Part shown: positions 1-9,238 of the stretch, piece after piece
How positions within the stretch are numbered: the stretch's first letter is position 1
Layout: each line of letters begins with the position of its first letter
Assembly: GCF_029910215.1 (NCBI RefSeq)
Contig: NZ_CP110396.1
Span: forward strand, 3,100,001 to 3,164,000
Length of the DNA stretch: 64,000 nt
Source: Paraburkholderia sp. D15
Lineage (GTDB): Bacteria > Pseudomonadota > Gammaproteobacteria > Burkholderiales > Burkholderiaceae
Direction: 5' to 3'
Program-made: the position numbers and the translations under genes
Notes under the pieces: generated by a model
Told to the model about the DNA's origin: nothing
Database searches by the model: none
Seen by the model: only the letters and a program-made list of their open reading frames with translations

Positions 1-1
1 A

Positions 2-1561
2 TTGAATCCCGACGAGTCGGCCATCAAGGTGCGCGAGGTATTCGACGGCGAAGGCCTGTACGCGATTCCCGGGCTGATCGACGCGCACGTTCACTTCGAG
101 GCGCAACTCGCGCATCCGGCCGCGTTCGCCGAAGCGATCGTGCCGTGCGGCACGACCACCATCTTCTCCGAGTGCCTCGACTTCGTGAGCGCCGCGGGCG
201 CGGAAGCGATCGAGGCGACCGAACAGCTATTCAGGAACCACGAACGCCTGCCGTACCGCGTATTCGCGTTCGCGCCCGGCAAGAAGACCTCGGTCGAAGT
301 CACCGACGCCTTGCTGAAAATGGACCCGGTGATCGGTCTCGGCGAACTCGCGCATCTGACCTACAGCGTGGGCAACGACGACGACTTCCGCAAGTCGGCA
401 TTGGGACGCGCGAAGGGCGGCTTCATGAACACGCACTGGGGCGTGACCACGTTGTCGGACATGATGCTGAACTACATGCCCGCAATCGGTGCATTCGCCA
501 ATCACGATGTCTGGAAAGAAGACGACATCGAGAAGAGTGTGCGCTACGGCCTGCAGACGCAGATCAAGTTCGGCGTCGGTAGCCCCGAGGTGATCAAGAT
601 CATGTTGCGTTCCATCGTCAAACGCAAATGGCCGGCCGAGAACTTTCAGCTCTGCGCGGACAACATTTCGGTGGACCGGCTGTTGACCAAGGGCCACATG
701 GACTGGATCGTGTCGCTGTGCGCCGACATGGGCATCGAGCCGATCAAGGCGATCAAGATGGCCACGCTCTACACGGCGCGCGCGTTCCGGATGGACAACA
801 AGTTCGGTTCGCTGACGCCGGGCCGCTTCGCCGATATCGTGCTGACCGACAGCCTGTCGAAGATCAATCCGCGTTTCGTGTTCAAGGACGGCGAACTGGT
901 CGCGAAGGATCGCAAGCTGCTCAAGCAGGCCGACATCGACTATTCGGGCATGGTCAAGAAAGCGGTGCCGGGACTCGGCGATCTGACGCCGGAACAACTG
1001 GACCTGACGCCGATGGAAATCTCGGCGGACGGCACGCAGGCCAAGGTCTACCTGTTCGACGTCTATGGCCGCGGCCACGAAAAGTTCTTCCAGGAAGTGT
1101 GGGTGCCGTTCCGCGACGGCAAGGTCGTCACCGAATACAACGGCGCGAAGCTCAACCGCATTTCGGTCGTGCAGCGCTACGCGAACGGCAAGCGGCATGT
1201 AGTCAATGGTCTGTTCAAAGGCGTCTATATCGAGCGCGGTGCGGTGGCGACGTTCTGGCCGGCGCCCAAGGCTTATTTCGTCGCGGTTGGACAGGACAGC
1301 GCGGAAATGTGTCACTGTCTCCAGCAGGTGGACGGTTACGCGGGCGGTTGCGCGGTCACCGAGAACAAACAGGTGAAAGCCCTGTTGCCGCTGGAGATCT
1401 ATGGTGTCCAGGCCAACATGAACCTGACCGAGTTGCTGACGGCGACGCGCCAGATCGACGCCGCGCTGGCGGCCATGGGCAATCATAATGAAGGCGAGCC
1501 CGTGGTGAACAAGCTGCTGACCCTGTTCATCTCGCTGGACCGGTTCGGCTTCATGGTTTGA
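2..1561 (+). CDS. Adenine-deaminase-like amidohydrolase (5' truncated by window edge)
   Basis: Metal-dependent amidohydrolase of the adenine deaminase family, which converts adenine to hypoxanthine and ammonia in the cytosol. About 519 residues are visible and the frame is open to the left edge, so the true start lies outside; family members run near 570-590 aa. The metal-binding DAHVH motif sits at visible residues 27-31, followed by a GTTT stretch. A GHMDWIV segment and MATLYTARAF match the end of the barrel, and a C-terminal adenine-deaminase-type domain follows from about residue 330. The usual middle histidines appear in altered contexts (NTHWG, ANHD). The C-terminal motif that in the family normally reads close to HDSHN is replaced by PAPKA. 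I am sure of the superfamily but less sure that adenine is the substrate. The YczE-like and porin genes follow on the same strand. Confidence 0.75.
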   Translation: MNPDESAIKVREVFDGEGLYAIPGLIDAHVHFEAQLAHPAAFAEAIVPCGTTTIFSECLDFVSAAGAEAIEATEQLFRNHERLPYRVFAFAPGKKTSVEVTDALLKMDPVIGLGELAHLTYSVGNDDDFRKSALGRAKGGFMNTHWGVTTLSDMMLNYMPAIGAFANHDVWKEDDIEKSVRYGLQTQIKFGVGSPEVIKIMLRSIVKRKWPAENFQLCADNISVDRLLTKGHMDWIVSLCADMGIEPIKAIKMATLYTARAFRMDNKFGSLTPGRFADIVLTDSLSKINPRFVFKDGELVAKDRKLLKQADIDYSGMVKKAVPGLGDLTPEQLDLTPMEISADGTQAKVYLFDVYGRGHEKFFQEVWVPFRDGKVVTEYNGAKLNRISVVQRYANGKRHVVNGLFKGVYIERGAVATFWPAPKAYFVAVGQDSAEMCHCLQQVDGYAGGCAVTENKQVKALLPLEIYGVQANMNLTELLTATRQIDAALAAMGNHNEGEPVVNKLLTLFISLDRFGFMV

Positions 1562-1625
1562 CGTAGCGTGCTCCGACAGGAGGAGACCCGCCGGGACTTC
1601 GGTGCCCGGCGGCCCGAGGAGCACG

Positions 1626-1656
1626 GGCGGGGCCGGCGTAATGAGCCGGCCCCGCC
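1626..1656. other. Perfect 12-bp GC hairpin between two same-strand genes
   Basis: Two perfectly complementary 12-nt arms (1626-1637 and 1645-1656) flank a 7-nt loop, 65 nt after the amidohydrolase stop. No T-run follows on either strand, so it is not a canonical intrinsic terminator. It could be an attenuating or mRNA-stabilising hairpin between the amidohydrolase and the membrane-protein gene. Confidence 0.5.
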
Positions 1657-1743
1657 TCGCAGTACCCCACAAGAGCGCGGCGCGACATCGTCGGAACAGA
1701 CGTGCGGCACCGCACCAGTCAGGCAGACAATGAAGGGACAGTC

Positions 1744-2454
1744 ATGGCGCACCATGCAAGGGAAACTGAAGTCATCGATACCGGCAATCTGACGCGGCGC
1801 TGGGTCACGTACGTCGTCGGCATTTACATTTTGACCATGGGGATCAGTCTGGCGGTCAGAGCCGGTATCGGCATTTCGCCGCAAAGCAGCCTTACCCGCA
1901 CGATGACGCTGGTTGACCCGCGTCTGAGTCAGGGCACGTATAACTTCATGCTCGAACTGTTCATGTTGTTTCTGACGTGGCTGGTCGCACGCAAGGATTT
2001 CACGCTGAAGAACTTCGCGTCGCTGATTCCGGCCTTCGTGCTCGCGACGTGTCTCGATCTGAACCTGATGCTGACTCGCTCGATCGTGTTTCAGGACTAT
2101 TTCATGAAGTTCTTTCTACTGGCCTTCGCGGATGCGCTGCTTGCGTTGGGCCTGTTCCTGATGATCCGCGCGAATCTGGTGCTCATGCCGATCGACATGT
2201 TCGTCAATACGCTGTTCAGGCGAACCGGTTTCCGCTGGGGCGACATCAAGACCAGTTTCGATTGCACGCTGTTGATCATCAGCGCGGTGATCGGCTTCAC
2301 GCTTCTCGGCGGTCCGAAGTTCATTCGCGAAGGTACCTTCATGAATGCGATTCTGGTGGGCCAGTACATCAAGCTCTATTTCTATCTCTTCCGGAAGATC
2401 AAAAACGCGGTCTCGTTCTATCAGCGAAGATCGCTCGAACAGCGGACTTATTGA
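1744..2454 (+). CDS. YczE/YyaS/YitT-type integral membrane protein
   Basis: Protein of 236 aa with five or six hydrophobic segments: roughly residues 15-40, 63-82, 90-108, 118-140 and 180-200. The N-terminal pattern, a first helix running into a GIGISPQSS loop, is typical of YczE/YitT-like membrane proteins of unknown transport role. I chose the ATG at 1744 because an AAGGGA ribosome-binding site lies five bases upstream; an in-frame extension to 1702 has no such site. It lies between the adenine-deaminase-like gene and a porin on the same strand, so a role in purine or nucleobase handling is possible by context only. No catalytic motif is visible. Confidence 0.7.
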   Translation: MAHHARETEVIDTGNLTRRWVTYVVGIYILTMGISLAVRAGIGISPQSSLTRTMTLVDPRLSQGTYNFMLELFMLFLTWLVARKDFTLKNFASLIPAFVLATCLDLNLMLTRSIVFQDYFMKFFLLAFADALLALGLFLMIRANLVLMPIDMFVNTLFRRTGFRWGDIKTSFDCTLLIISAVIGFTLLGGPKFIREGTFMNAILVGQYIKLYFYLFRKIKNAVSFYQRRSLEQRTY

Positions 2455-2609
2455 CCTTCGGAAAAAGGGTCATTCGAGTTTGACGGGGCGCCGGTTCCGG
2501 TCCCCTCGGTCTGTTTGCCATTTCCGCTACGTGCGCAACGTTGAAACGCCTGGACGCCGAATCCGACGTCGGCATTCACTCGCCTTTTGAAAAGAGAAGA
2601 GACCACATC

Positions 2610-3692
2610 ATGCTGATGGAACGCACCTGTCTTGTCGTGTCGAAACAAAAGAAACTCATTGCCGCGAGTGCCGCCTTGATGGCGATCGCTACGCAGGTGC
2701 ACGCGCAATCGAGCGTGCAGTTATACGGGATTGTCGATACGTGGGTCGGCGCACAACGCTATCCCGGCAAATCGTTGAGCTGGCAGGAAGGGGGCGGCGG
2801 CTTGTCGACGTCGTTCTGGGGTTTTGGCGGCAAGGAGGATCTCGGCGACGGCTATAAGGCGATCTTCGCGATCGAAGGCTTCTTCCGCCCGCAGAACGGC
2901 GCATACGGTTCATTCAATGGCGACCCGATGTTCTCCCGCAATGCGTATGTGGGTCTGTCGACGCCGGCGGGAACGTTGACGCTTGGGCGTCAAAGCAGTC
3001 TGCTGTATTTGCAGGCCTGTCAGTTCAATCCGTTCTACGCGTCGTTCACGTTCTCGCCGACTATTGTCCAGATGTACGCGGGACTCGGCACCTATCCCGC
3101 GTACAAGACCGATCAGGGAATTATCGGCGGTACCGCGTGGAGCAATGCGGTGCAGTACGCCACTCCCGAACTGTACGGATTGAGCGGCCATGCAATGTAC
3201 GCGTTCGGTGACAGCAGCACGGGCAACGGCAGCAAGCAGTATTCGCTTCAGGCCTCGTATCGCAATGGCGGGTTTGCGGCGGGGGGCGTTTATCAGTACG
3301 CCAATTTCAATTCGACAGCGGGCGATCTGAACGGGTTGCTGAAGGGGTTCCATGGCCAGTCGGCGGCACAGCTCGCCGCCTCGTACGAGTTCTCCGCCGC
3401 GAAGCTCTATGGCGAGTACACCTATACCAACGACAGCGTGATCAACCGCAACTTCCATGTGAACATGGTGGAGGGCGGATTGAGCATTGCGGTGGGAACA
3501 AGCCGGATACTCGCGTCGTATGCGTATTCGCGGGACTCTGGCGGGCTCGACCAGACTCGCCAGACTGCCACGCTGGCGTACGACTATCCGCTTTCCAAAC
3601 GCACCGATATTTACGCCGCGTATATGTATGACCGCTTGACGGGTCTGTCGTCGGGAGAGACGGCGGGTGTCGGGATACGTTCGCGGTTTTAG
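2610..3692 (+). CDS. Gram-negative general porin (OmpC/porin_4 type)
   Basis: Outer-membrane trimeric porin of the betaproteobacterial family, 360 aa. An N-terminal signal peptide (KKLIAAS core, cleavage after VHA-Q) is followed by a mature start SSVQLYGIVD, the family's typical first beta strand. Alternating hydrophobic strands continue to a C-terminal Phe (RSRF), the BAM recognition signal. The ATG at 2610 follows a purine-rich AAGAGAAGAG site; the MER ATG at 2616 or a GTG at 2637 are alternatives that would shorten the region before the signal peptide. It lies downstream of the amidohydrolase and membrane protein with a 155-nt gap, so it may be cotranscribed or have its own promoter. Substrate preference cannot be read from sequence. 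Confidence 0.9.
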   Translation: MLMERTCLVVSKQKKLIAASAALMAIATQVHAQSSVQLYGIVDTWVGAQRYPGKSLSWQEGGGGLSTSFWGFGGKEDLGDGYKAIFAIEGFFRPQNGAYGSFNGDPMFSRNAYVGLSTPAGTLTLGRQSSLLYLQACQFNPFYASFTFSPTIVQMYAGLGTYPAYKTDQGIIGGTAWSNAVQYATPELYGLSGHAMYAFGDSSTGNGSKQYSLQASYRNGGFAAGGVYQYANFNSTAGDLNGLLKGFHGQSAAQLAASYEFSAAKLYGEYTYTNDSVINRNFHVNMVEGGLSIAVGTSRILASYAYSRDSGGLDQTRQTATLAYDYPLSKRTDIYAAYMYDRLTGLSSGETAGVGIRSRF

Positions 3693-3724
3693 GCAAGCAC
3701 GAACAGGTAGCGCGGAAGGAGGTA

Positions 3725-3762
3725 GAGAAGGACTGACGGCGCATGCCGTGCCCGTCCTTCTC
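3725..3762. terminator. Hairpin between convergent porin and SDR genes
   Basis: Nine-bp arms (3725-3733 and 3754-3762) enclose an inner hairpin. The structure sits between the stop of the porin (+) and the stop of the SDR (-). A T-run is absent, so it is probably a weak bidirectional terminator. Confidence 0.4.
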
Positions 3763-3792
3763 CACTAACCGCACGAAGTAGATAAACCGCGC

Positions 3793-4680
3793 TTACACGT
3801 ACCGCTCTTCGTTCAGGTCGTCGATCAAGCTTGGGCCTGACGGACGCCATCCAAGGCTTGCCTGCGTCTTTGCACTGGACGCCGGCATATCCAGCCCGAC
3901 AAACATCCCCATCCAGCCGAAGTGCGCGGCGGCCTCGTCGGGATGAATCGACACGGTGGGCAGCTTCAAACCGCGTCCCAGCGCTTCAGCGATCTCGCGA
4001 CTGCTCACGCCTTCTTCGCCGACCGCGTGATAGCGCGCACCGCGTTCGCCTTTTTCCACCGCGAGCCGGTACAGCCGCGCGACATCGGAAAGATGTCCCG
4101 CCGGCCAGCGGTTGCGACCCTCACCGACATAAGCCGACACGCCTTTCGCGCGCGCGATCTCGACGAGCGGCGAAATCAGCCCTTGCTTGTACGGGTTATG
4201 AACCTGCGGCAAACGCACCACGGAGACATTGATCCCCGCATCCAGCAGCGCATTCCCCGCGATTTCCGATGCGATGCGCGGATTCGGATGACCGGTGTTC
4301 AGCACATCCTCGCGGGCCAGCTCGCCATGCTCGCCGCTGCCCATGCCGGTTCCCGACGTGATCAGCAACGGACGGCTGGAGCCGGCGAGCGCGGCGCCGA
4401 GTGCGGCGATCACGCGCTTATCCTTCTCGCAGTTCTCGACGAAGCGCGAGAAATCGTGATCGAACGCGGCGTGGATGACCGCGTCGGCATCCTCGGCGCC
4501 GCTGCGCACGCTTGCCGGATCTTCGAGGGTACCGCGATGGACTTCGGCGCCCGCGTCGAGCAGGGCCTTCGCGCCCGCATCCGAGCGCGTCAGGCCGATC
4601 ACCTGATGCCCCGCGCCGATGAGCTCGGCGACGAGCGCGGAGCCAATGAAGCCGGTCGCGCCGGTCAGATAAATACGCAT
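3793..4680 (-). CDS. NAD(P)-dependent SDR/epimerase-like oxidoreductase
   Basis: Extended short-chain dehydrogenase/NAD-dependent epimerase fold, 295 aa. The Rossmann motif TGATGFIGS is at residues 5-13, and acidic residues follow the second strand. The catalytic Tyr position of classical extended SDRs is not obvious: the expected YxxxK is replaced by a segment around RIASE. That pattern is typical of atypical NmrA/YwnB-like or hopanoid-like SDRs. I chose the ATG at 4680 because AGGAG lies nine bases upstream; the ATG at 4701 lacks a site. It is 152 bp downstream of an MFS pump and both are divergent from a LysR regulator, a common arrangement where the regulator controls both genes. Its substrate is unknown. 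Confidence 0.8.
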   Translation of the reverse strand: MRIYLTGATGFIGSALVAELIGAGHQVIGLTRSDAGAKALLDAGAEVHRGTLEDPASVRSGAEDADAVIHAAFDHDFSRFVENCEKDKRVIAALGAALAGSSRPLLITSGTGMGSGEHGELAREDVLNTGHPNPRIASEIAGNALLDAGINVSVVRLPQVHNPYKQGLISPLVEIARAKGVSAYVGEGRNRWPAGHLSDVARLYRLAVEKGERGARYHAVGEEGVSSREIAEALGRGLKLPTVSIHPDEAAAHFGWMGMFVGLDMPASSAKTQASLGWRPSGPSLIDDLNEERYV

Positions 4681-4832
4681 AGTGACTATCTCCTGGGTCA
4701 TGACCCGTTCACTATCCGATTTTTCGTCGCGTCATTGAAGTGGTGAGTTCATCGTAGTAAACGAACTAACAGGCTAGTTGCTGCATGGGTCATCGCAACT
4801 GTCACGGGTCACTGCATTGACCACGAACATCG

Positions 4833-6089
4833 TTACCGCGACCCGTCACGCAGATGCATCACGAAAGCCGCCGCGAAGAAAATCAACGCAGCCACGCAGA
4901 CGCCCGGCCAACCCCAATGCGCGAGTGCCGGTCCCGCGATCGTCGCGCCCACCGCGCTGCCGACGAAGAACAGACCGGTGAACAGTCCATTCACACGTCC
5001 ACGCGATTCCGGCGCGAGCAGATTGATCGCACGGCGTCCAAGCGCCTGATCGGCGATCACGCCGCCGTCGATGAAGAACGCGGCACCTGCCAGCACGCCG
5101 ATCGATGCCGCGCGCGACAGCCCCGACGTCAACGCGAACGTCGCCGCCAACGCCGCGGCCATGGCGACCAGATGCGCGACGATGGTTGCGCGCCGCGACC
5201 AGCCGCGATCGCCGGCGCGGCCCGCCAGCGGCGCGATGAACACGCTGCCGCCGCCGGCCAGCGCGAACAGCGCGACCGCGTTGCTGTCGAGGCCGAGCGG
5301 CGCATGCGTCAAGACGATCGCGACGCTGCTCCAGAACGCGTTGAAGCCCGCCATCAACAACCCTTGATACAAGGCCCGGCGACGCAGCACGGGTTCCTGC
5401 GCGATCAGCTTGCCCATCGACGCCAGCAACGCGCGATACGACGGCGCAACGGCCGGCCGCACATCCGGCAAACGCGGCACCACCGCCAGCGCGACGGCCG
5501 CGAGCAGCAGCGAATCGGCCGCATAGAACGCACGCCAGCCGGCCATGCCGCCGATCAGGCTCGCAATGGGCCGCGACAACAGGATGCCGAGCATCAGACC
5601 GCTCATCACATTGCCGACCACCTTGCCGCGCGACTCGGGCGGCGCGAGCGACGCCGCGGCCGGCACCAGCATCTGCACCACGCTCGATGTCACGCCGACC
5701 GCGAACGACGCGGCCAGAAACACCGGCGCGAACGGCGCGAAGGCGGCCAGCGCGAGACAGACAATCTGCGCCAGCAAGGTCGCGGCGATCAGCGGCCGGT
5801 TCGGCAGGCGGTCGATCAGGGGCACCAGGCCGACCAACCCGGCTGCGTAGCCGAGCAAGGTCAACGCGGTGACGAGCGTGGTCCACGCGCCGAGATGCAA
5901 CGACGCGTCCAGCGGACCGATCAGCGTTTGCGATGCATAGAGCGGCAATACGGCGACCGCGACCATCGCGGCGAAGCGGGCGGTGGGGACGCTTTGTTCG
6001 GGCGGCACGGCGGTGACGGTGGAGGCGCCGGTGGCTTTGCGGGCCGGTGCTCCGCAAGCAGCCGGGCATTCGAGCGCGGATGAATCCAT
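4833..6089 (-). CDS. MFS transporter (drug/metabolite exporter type)
   Basis: Major facilitator superfamily permease of 418 aa with 12 predicted transmembrane helices. The start of helix 1 is near residue 38, after a hydrophilic Ala/Pro-rich N-terminus. The helix 2-3 loop carries DRLPNRPL, a degenerate form of the MFS motif A. A second such loop (PESRGKV and PESRGRV) recurs in both halves, reflecting the internal duplication. It is divergent from the LysR gene at 6197 with a 107-bp shared promoter region and is followed by the SDR. A plausible role is efflux of a small organic compound under LysR control; the substrate is not inferable. Confidence 0.85.
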   Translation of the reverse strand: MDSSALECPAACGAPARKATGASTVTAVPPEQSVPTARFAAMVAVAVLPLYASQTLIGPLDASLHLGAWTTLVTALTLLGYAAGLVGLVPLIDRLPNRPLIAATLLAQIVCLALAAFAPFAPVFLAASFAVGVTSSVVQMLVPAAASLAPPESRGKVVGNVMSGLMLGILLSRPIASLIGGMAGWRAFYAADSLLLAAVALAVVPRLPDVRPAVAPSYRALLASMGKLIAQEPVLRRRALYQGLLMAGFNAFWSSVAIVLTHAPLGLDSNAVALFALAGGGSVFIAPLAGRAGDRGWSRRATIVAHLVAMAAALAATFALTSGLSRAASIGVLAGAAFFIDGGVIADQALGRRAINLLAPESRGRVNGLFTGLFFVGSAVGATIAGPALAHWGWPGVCVAALIFFAAAFVMHLRDGSR

Positions 6090-6196
6090 GTCGGGTCTCG
6101 CATCGGGTTAACGTGCAAACGGTGCTACTCTCACGTCGAACAAACACAATTCGCACAGAATCGGATACATCCTAACGATAATCGGGAGAATCGATC

Positions 6197-7087
6197 ATGG
6201 ACGCGTTACGCGACCTCGAAACGCTGGTGGCGGTCGTCGAGGAGGGCAGCCTGACGAACGCGGCGCGGCGGCTCGGCCGCTCGCTGCAGGCGGTGAGCCG
6301 TTCGCTGCAGATGCTGGAACGCGCGCACGGTTCGACGCTGATCGTGCGCACCACCCGCACCTCGCAACCGAGTGCGGCCGGCCGGCGGTTTTACGAGCGC
6401 GTCAAGGGCGCGCTGAGCGAACTCGAACTGGCGCGCACCGAACTGGCCGAGGAGGCGCATCAGCTCAGCGGTCGTCTGCATGTGAACGCCCCCACGCTGT
6501 TCGGGCCGAAGTTCGTCGCGCCGCTGGTGGCGGAGTTTTTGCAGCGGCATCGGCAATTGACGATGTCGCTGGATCTCAGCGACGACTATCGCGATCCCGC
6601 CGAAACCGGCGCGGACGTCACGATCCGGATCGGCGAGATGCCGGATTCGCGGCTCATCGCGCGGCGCATCGGCACGCTGCGGCGGGTGGTGTTCGCCGCG
6701 CCCGCGTACCTGGCGGAACACGGCAGGCCGTCGCATCCGCGTGATCTGCTCCGGCATGAATGCGTGGTGCGCACGGGTGGTCCGCATCCGGGCCGTTGGC
6801 AATTCACGGCGCCGGACGGTGAGGACGTGATCGTCACGGTAACGGGGCGGTTCGACAGCAATCAGGTGGCCGCCGTCAACGCGGGCGTGCTGGGCGGAAT
6901 GGGCATCGGCGTGGCGGCGTACTGGCAGATTCAGGAGTGGGTCGAGGCGGGCAGTGTCGAAGTGCTGTTGCCGGATTTTCAGCTAACACCTCTGCCGCTG
7001 CATGCGATGTGGTTGAAGACGCGACGCCTGCCGCGCAGAACGCGCCTGCTGGTCGATTTCCTGGCGGTCAAGCTGTTGCAGTTGTAG
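6197..7087 (+). CDS. LysR-family transcriptional regulator
   Basis: LysR regulator of 296 aa. The N-terminal winged helix-turn-helix (residues 5-62) contains the hallmark GSLTNAARRLGRS and a recognition helix, and the effector-binding domain spans roughly 90-295. It belongs to the CrgA/DsdC-like subgroup in which the C-terminal domain begins GRLHVNAP. The ATG at 6197 is preceded by GGGAGA seven bases upstream. It reads away from the MFS and SDR genes across a 107-bp intergenic region, which almost certainly contains its operator, so it is the presumptive regulator of that pair. Confidence 0.9.
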   Translation: MDALRDLETLVAVVEEGSLTNAARRLGRSLQAVSRSLQMLERAHGSTLIVRTTRTSQPSAAGRRFYERVKGALSELELARTELAEEAHQLSGRLHVNAPTLFGPKFVAPLVAEFLQRHRQLTMSLDLSDDYRDPAETGADVTIRIGEMPDSRLIARRIGTLRRVVFAAPAYLAEHGRPSHPRDLLRHECVVRTGGPHPGRWQFTAPDGEDVIVTVTGRFDSNQVAAVNAGVLGGMGIGVAAYWQIQEWVEAGSVEVLLPDFQLTPLPLHAMWLKTRRLPRRTRLLVDFLAVKLLQL

Positions 7088-7220
7088 TTGCACTGCGTGC
7101 CGCCAGCGGGACGGTCGCGTTGCCGCCCGCTCGCAGTCTGGCCGACACCCTGTGCTACGCTTGACGAACCTCAACCTTCACCGCGCGCACCCCAACGTTG
7201 CGCGCGAGCCGAATCCCATC

Positions 7221-8069
7221 ATGCGTTCCTGGCGTCTCGCCGCACCGCACGGTAGCGGACAACTCAGCATGTCGCGCGCCACCGATCTGGTCATGTCGAT
7301 CTCGCATGCCGACCCGGACGCGCTCGCCGCCAGCATGTTGAGGATCGCCGGCGAGACGTTGCCGGTTTCGCAGTGCACCGTCTTCGCCTACGAGTTCGAC
7401 GCCAAACCGCGTACCGTGTCGGCCGCCGATCATCGCGGCGGCCGTTTTCTACGTGACGTCGCGGATCGCTACACCACGCATTTCTACGCACTGGATGGTA
7501 ATCGCTCGATCATCGAACAGTCGTCCGGCCGCGGCGAGTCGCGTGTATCGTCCGGTTCCGGTGACCTGGCCAACGCGCTCGTGCTGCACCAGCAACACAG
7601 CGCGGAGATCGAGAACGAAGCGTATCGCGCGGCCTGCTACGCGCGGCCGAACGTGTCCGACCGTTTATCGTTGCTCGTGCAACCGGTCGACCATGTCTGG
7701 CTGTCGATCAATCTCTATCGCGACAGTGCGTATGGCGTATTTCAGCCGGATGAGCTGGCGCGCGTCGAGCGTGTCGCCGGGTTGTTCGCGCATGCCGCGA
7801 AAAGCCATTACGCGCTGAATGGTCAACATCAGCAGGGTCCGGGCGCCGCGATGCTGGCCCGCGTACGGCGTGTGTGCCCGGCGCTGACGCCGCGCGAACT
7901 GGATGTGCTGCGCGGCACGCTCGAAGGCGCTACCGCCGCGGAGATCGCGCTGCGGATGGGCATCAAGCCGGGCAGCGTGATCACGTACCAGAAGCGCGCT
8001 TACGCACGGCTCGGCATTTCGACGCAGCGGCAACTGTTCGCGCTGTGTCTGCAATCCGGGCAACGTTGA
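7221..8069 (+). CDS. LuxR-type HTH transcriptional regulator
   Basis: Protein of 282 aa with a C-terminal LuxR/GerE helix-turn-helix. The motif LTPRELDVLRGTLEGATAAE lies at about residues 215-235, with the rest of the four-helix domain to residue 275. The first about 200 residues form a sensory region I cannot assign: it has no receiver Asp pocket and no clear autoinducer-domain Trp/Asp set. Start choice is weak: the ATG at 7221 lacks a good ribosome-binding site, and a GTG at 7152 and an ATG at 7269 are in frame. It follows the LysR gene by 133 bp and converges with the next LysR gene, leaving three bases between stops. Confidence 0.8.
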   Translation: MRSWRLAAPHGSGQLSMSRATDLVMSISHADPDALAASMLRIAGETLPVSQCTVFAYEFDAKPRTVSAADHRGGRFLRDVADRYTTHFYALDGNRSIIEQSSGRGESRVSSGSGDLANALVLHQQHSAEIENEAYRAACYARPNVSDRLSLLVQPVDHVWLSINLYRDSAYGVFQPDELARVERVAGLFAHAAKSHYALNGQHQQGPGAAMLARVRRVCPALTPRELDVLRGTLEGATAAEIALRMGIKPGSVITYQKRAYARLGISTQRQLFALCLQSGQR

Positions 8070-8072
8070 GTA

Positions 8073-9053
8073 TCAGGCACGCGTCACACGCTTCTGCACT
8101 TGCTCCCGTTTGGCACGGCTTTCCCCGCGTGCCTGTCCCTGCGTTTCGCGATCCCAGCGCTTGAGCCACGGCACGATGAAATCGGCGAAACCGTCCGCCG
8201 GCGGCGATAGCGCGCGCTCCGTGGCACGGTACACGCACACTTCCCGAATCGTTTCAGGATCGACGATCCGTTTCATCACCAGCCCGAACGTGCGCGCGAG
8301 CGGCGCGACGTACGCGGGCGCGAGCGTGACCGCCAGACCCTGCGCGGCGAGGCCGAACGCGGTGGTCACGTTGTCCACCACGTCGACCGGCACGATGCGC
8401 GCCTCCGGCGGCAGGTTGGCGAGCATCTGCCCGACCGCGCGCTCGTGATCGCGGCCGGTGGCGACGATCGGCACGTCACGCAGATGCTGCCACTGCACGC
8501 GGCGCCGCGCGTTCAACGGATGCGCCGGCGCGCACCACATCACCCACGGGCTCGCGAACGCCGGATCGCAGCGCACCCGTGTGCCGCTTTGCCTGTCGGG
8601 TCCGATCGCGAGATCCACATCGCCGCTTTCCACACGCTCCACCAGTTGCTCGACCACCGTGTCGCAAATGCGCACGACCACCTTCGGCTTGTCGCGCGCG
8701 TAGTCGGCGATGGCCGCCGGCAGCGCGGTGGCCGCCAGCACCAGCGGCGCGCCCACGCGCACGATGCCGGCCGCGCGGTTGCGGATGTCGTCGGCGGATT
8801 GGGCGGCGGCGCGCACGTGGCGCAACACCGATTCCGCCGACGACAGAAAATCCTGCCCCGCGCTCGACAGATCGACGCGCCGCGTGGTGCGGTCGAACAG
8901 CCGGAAACCGAGTTCCGTTTCGAGTTCGCCGAGCAACTGGCTGACCGCCGACGAGGTCAGCCCGAGCCGTTCCGCCGCCGCGCCGATGCTATGCAAATCG
9001 ACGATGGCGAGAAACGCTTCGAACTGGCGGATGGTGACGCGGGTGAGTGGCAT
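8073..9053 (-). CDS. LysR-family regulator of the divergent aminotransferase operon
   Basis: LysR regulator of 326 aa. The N-terminal HTH (residues 5-65) includes HSIGAAAERLGLTSSAVSQL, followed by the linker helix and a two-subdomain effector pocket from about residue 95. The C-terminal 25 residues are highly charged (Arg/Glu/Gln) and extend beyond the usual family end. It is divergent from the aminotransferase gene at 9239, and the 185-bp region between them should hold the operator. This makes it the likely regulator of the aminotransferase-aldolase-reductase operon. Confidence 0.88.
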   Translation of the reverse strand: MPLTRVTIRQFEAFLAIVDLHSIGAAAERLGLTSSAVSQLLGELETELGFRLFDRTTRRVDLSSAGQDFLSSAESVLRHVRAAAQSADDIRNRAAGIVRVGAPLVLAATALPAAIADYARDKPKVVVRICDTVVEQLVERVESGDVDLAIGPDRQSGTRVRCDPAFASPWVMWCAPAHPLNARRRVQWQHLRDVPIVATGRDHERAVGQMLANLPPEARIVPVDVVDNVTTAFGLAAQGLAVTLAPAYVAPLARTFGLVMKRIVDPETIREVCVYRATERALSPPADGFADFIVPWLKRWDRETQGQARGESRAKREQVQKRVTRA

Positions 9054-9238
9054 AGGTCGATTCTAAAGAAAAACTTAAGAATCGTGAAAAAACGGTTGAT
9101 TGTGCGCGGCCGCCCGTTGACCGAGACTTCCCCTGATCGACGCACGCCGCCGTGCCGCTTAGACTTCGCTCTCGACTGCGGGCCTGTTTGCACCGCATTC
9201 CACGACTCAATCGACTCAATCGATTCAAGGACTTTGCC

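Noticed and set aside
227..1672. Long antisense frames over the amidohydrolase (and similar ones over most GC-rich genes)
   Set aside because: They are artefacts of high GC content: their codon bias mirrors the sense frame and they contain no recognisable domains.
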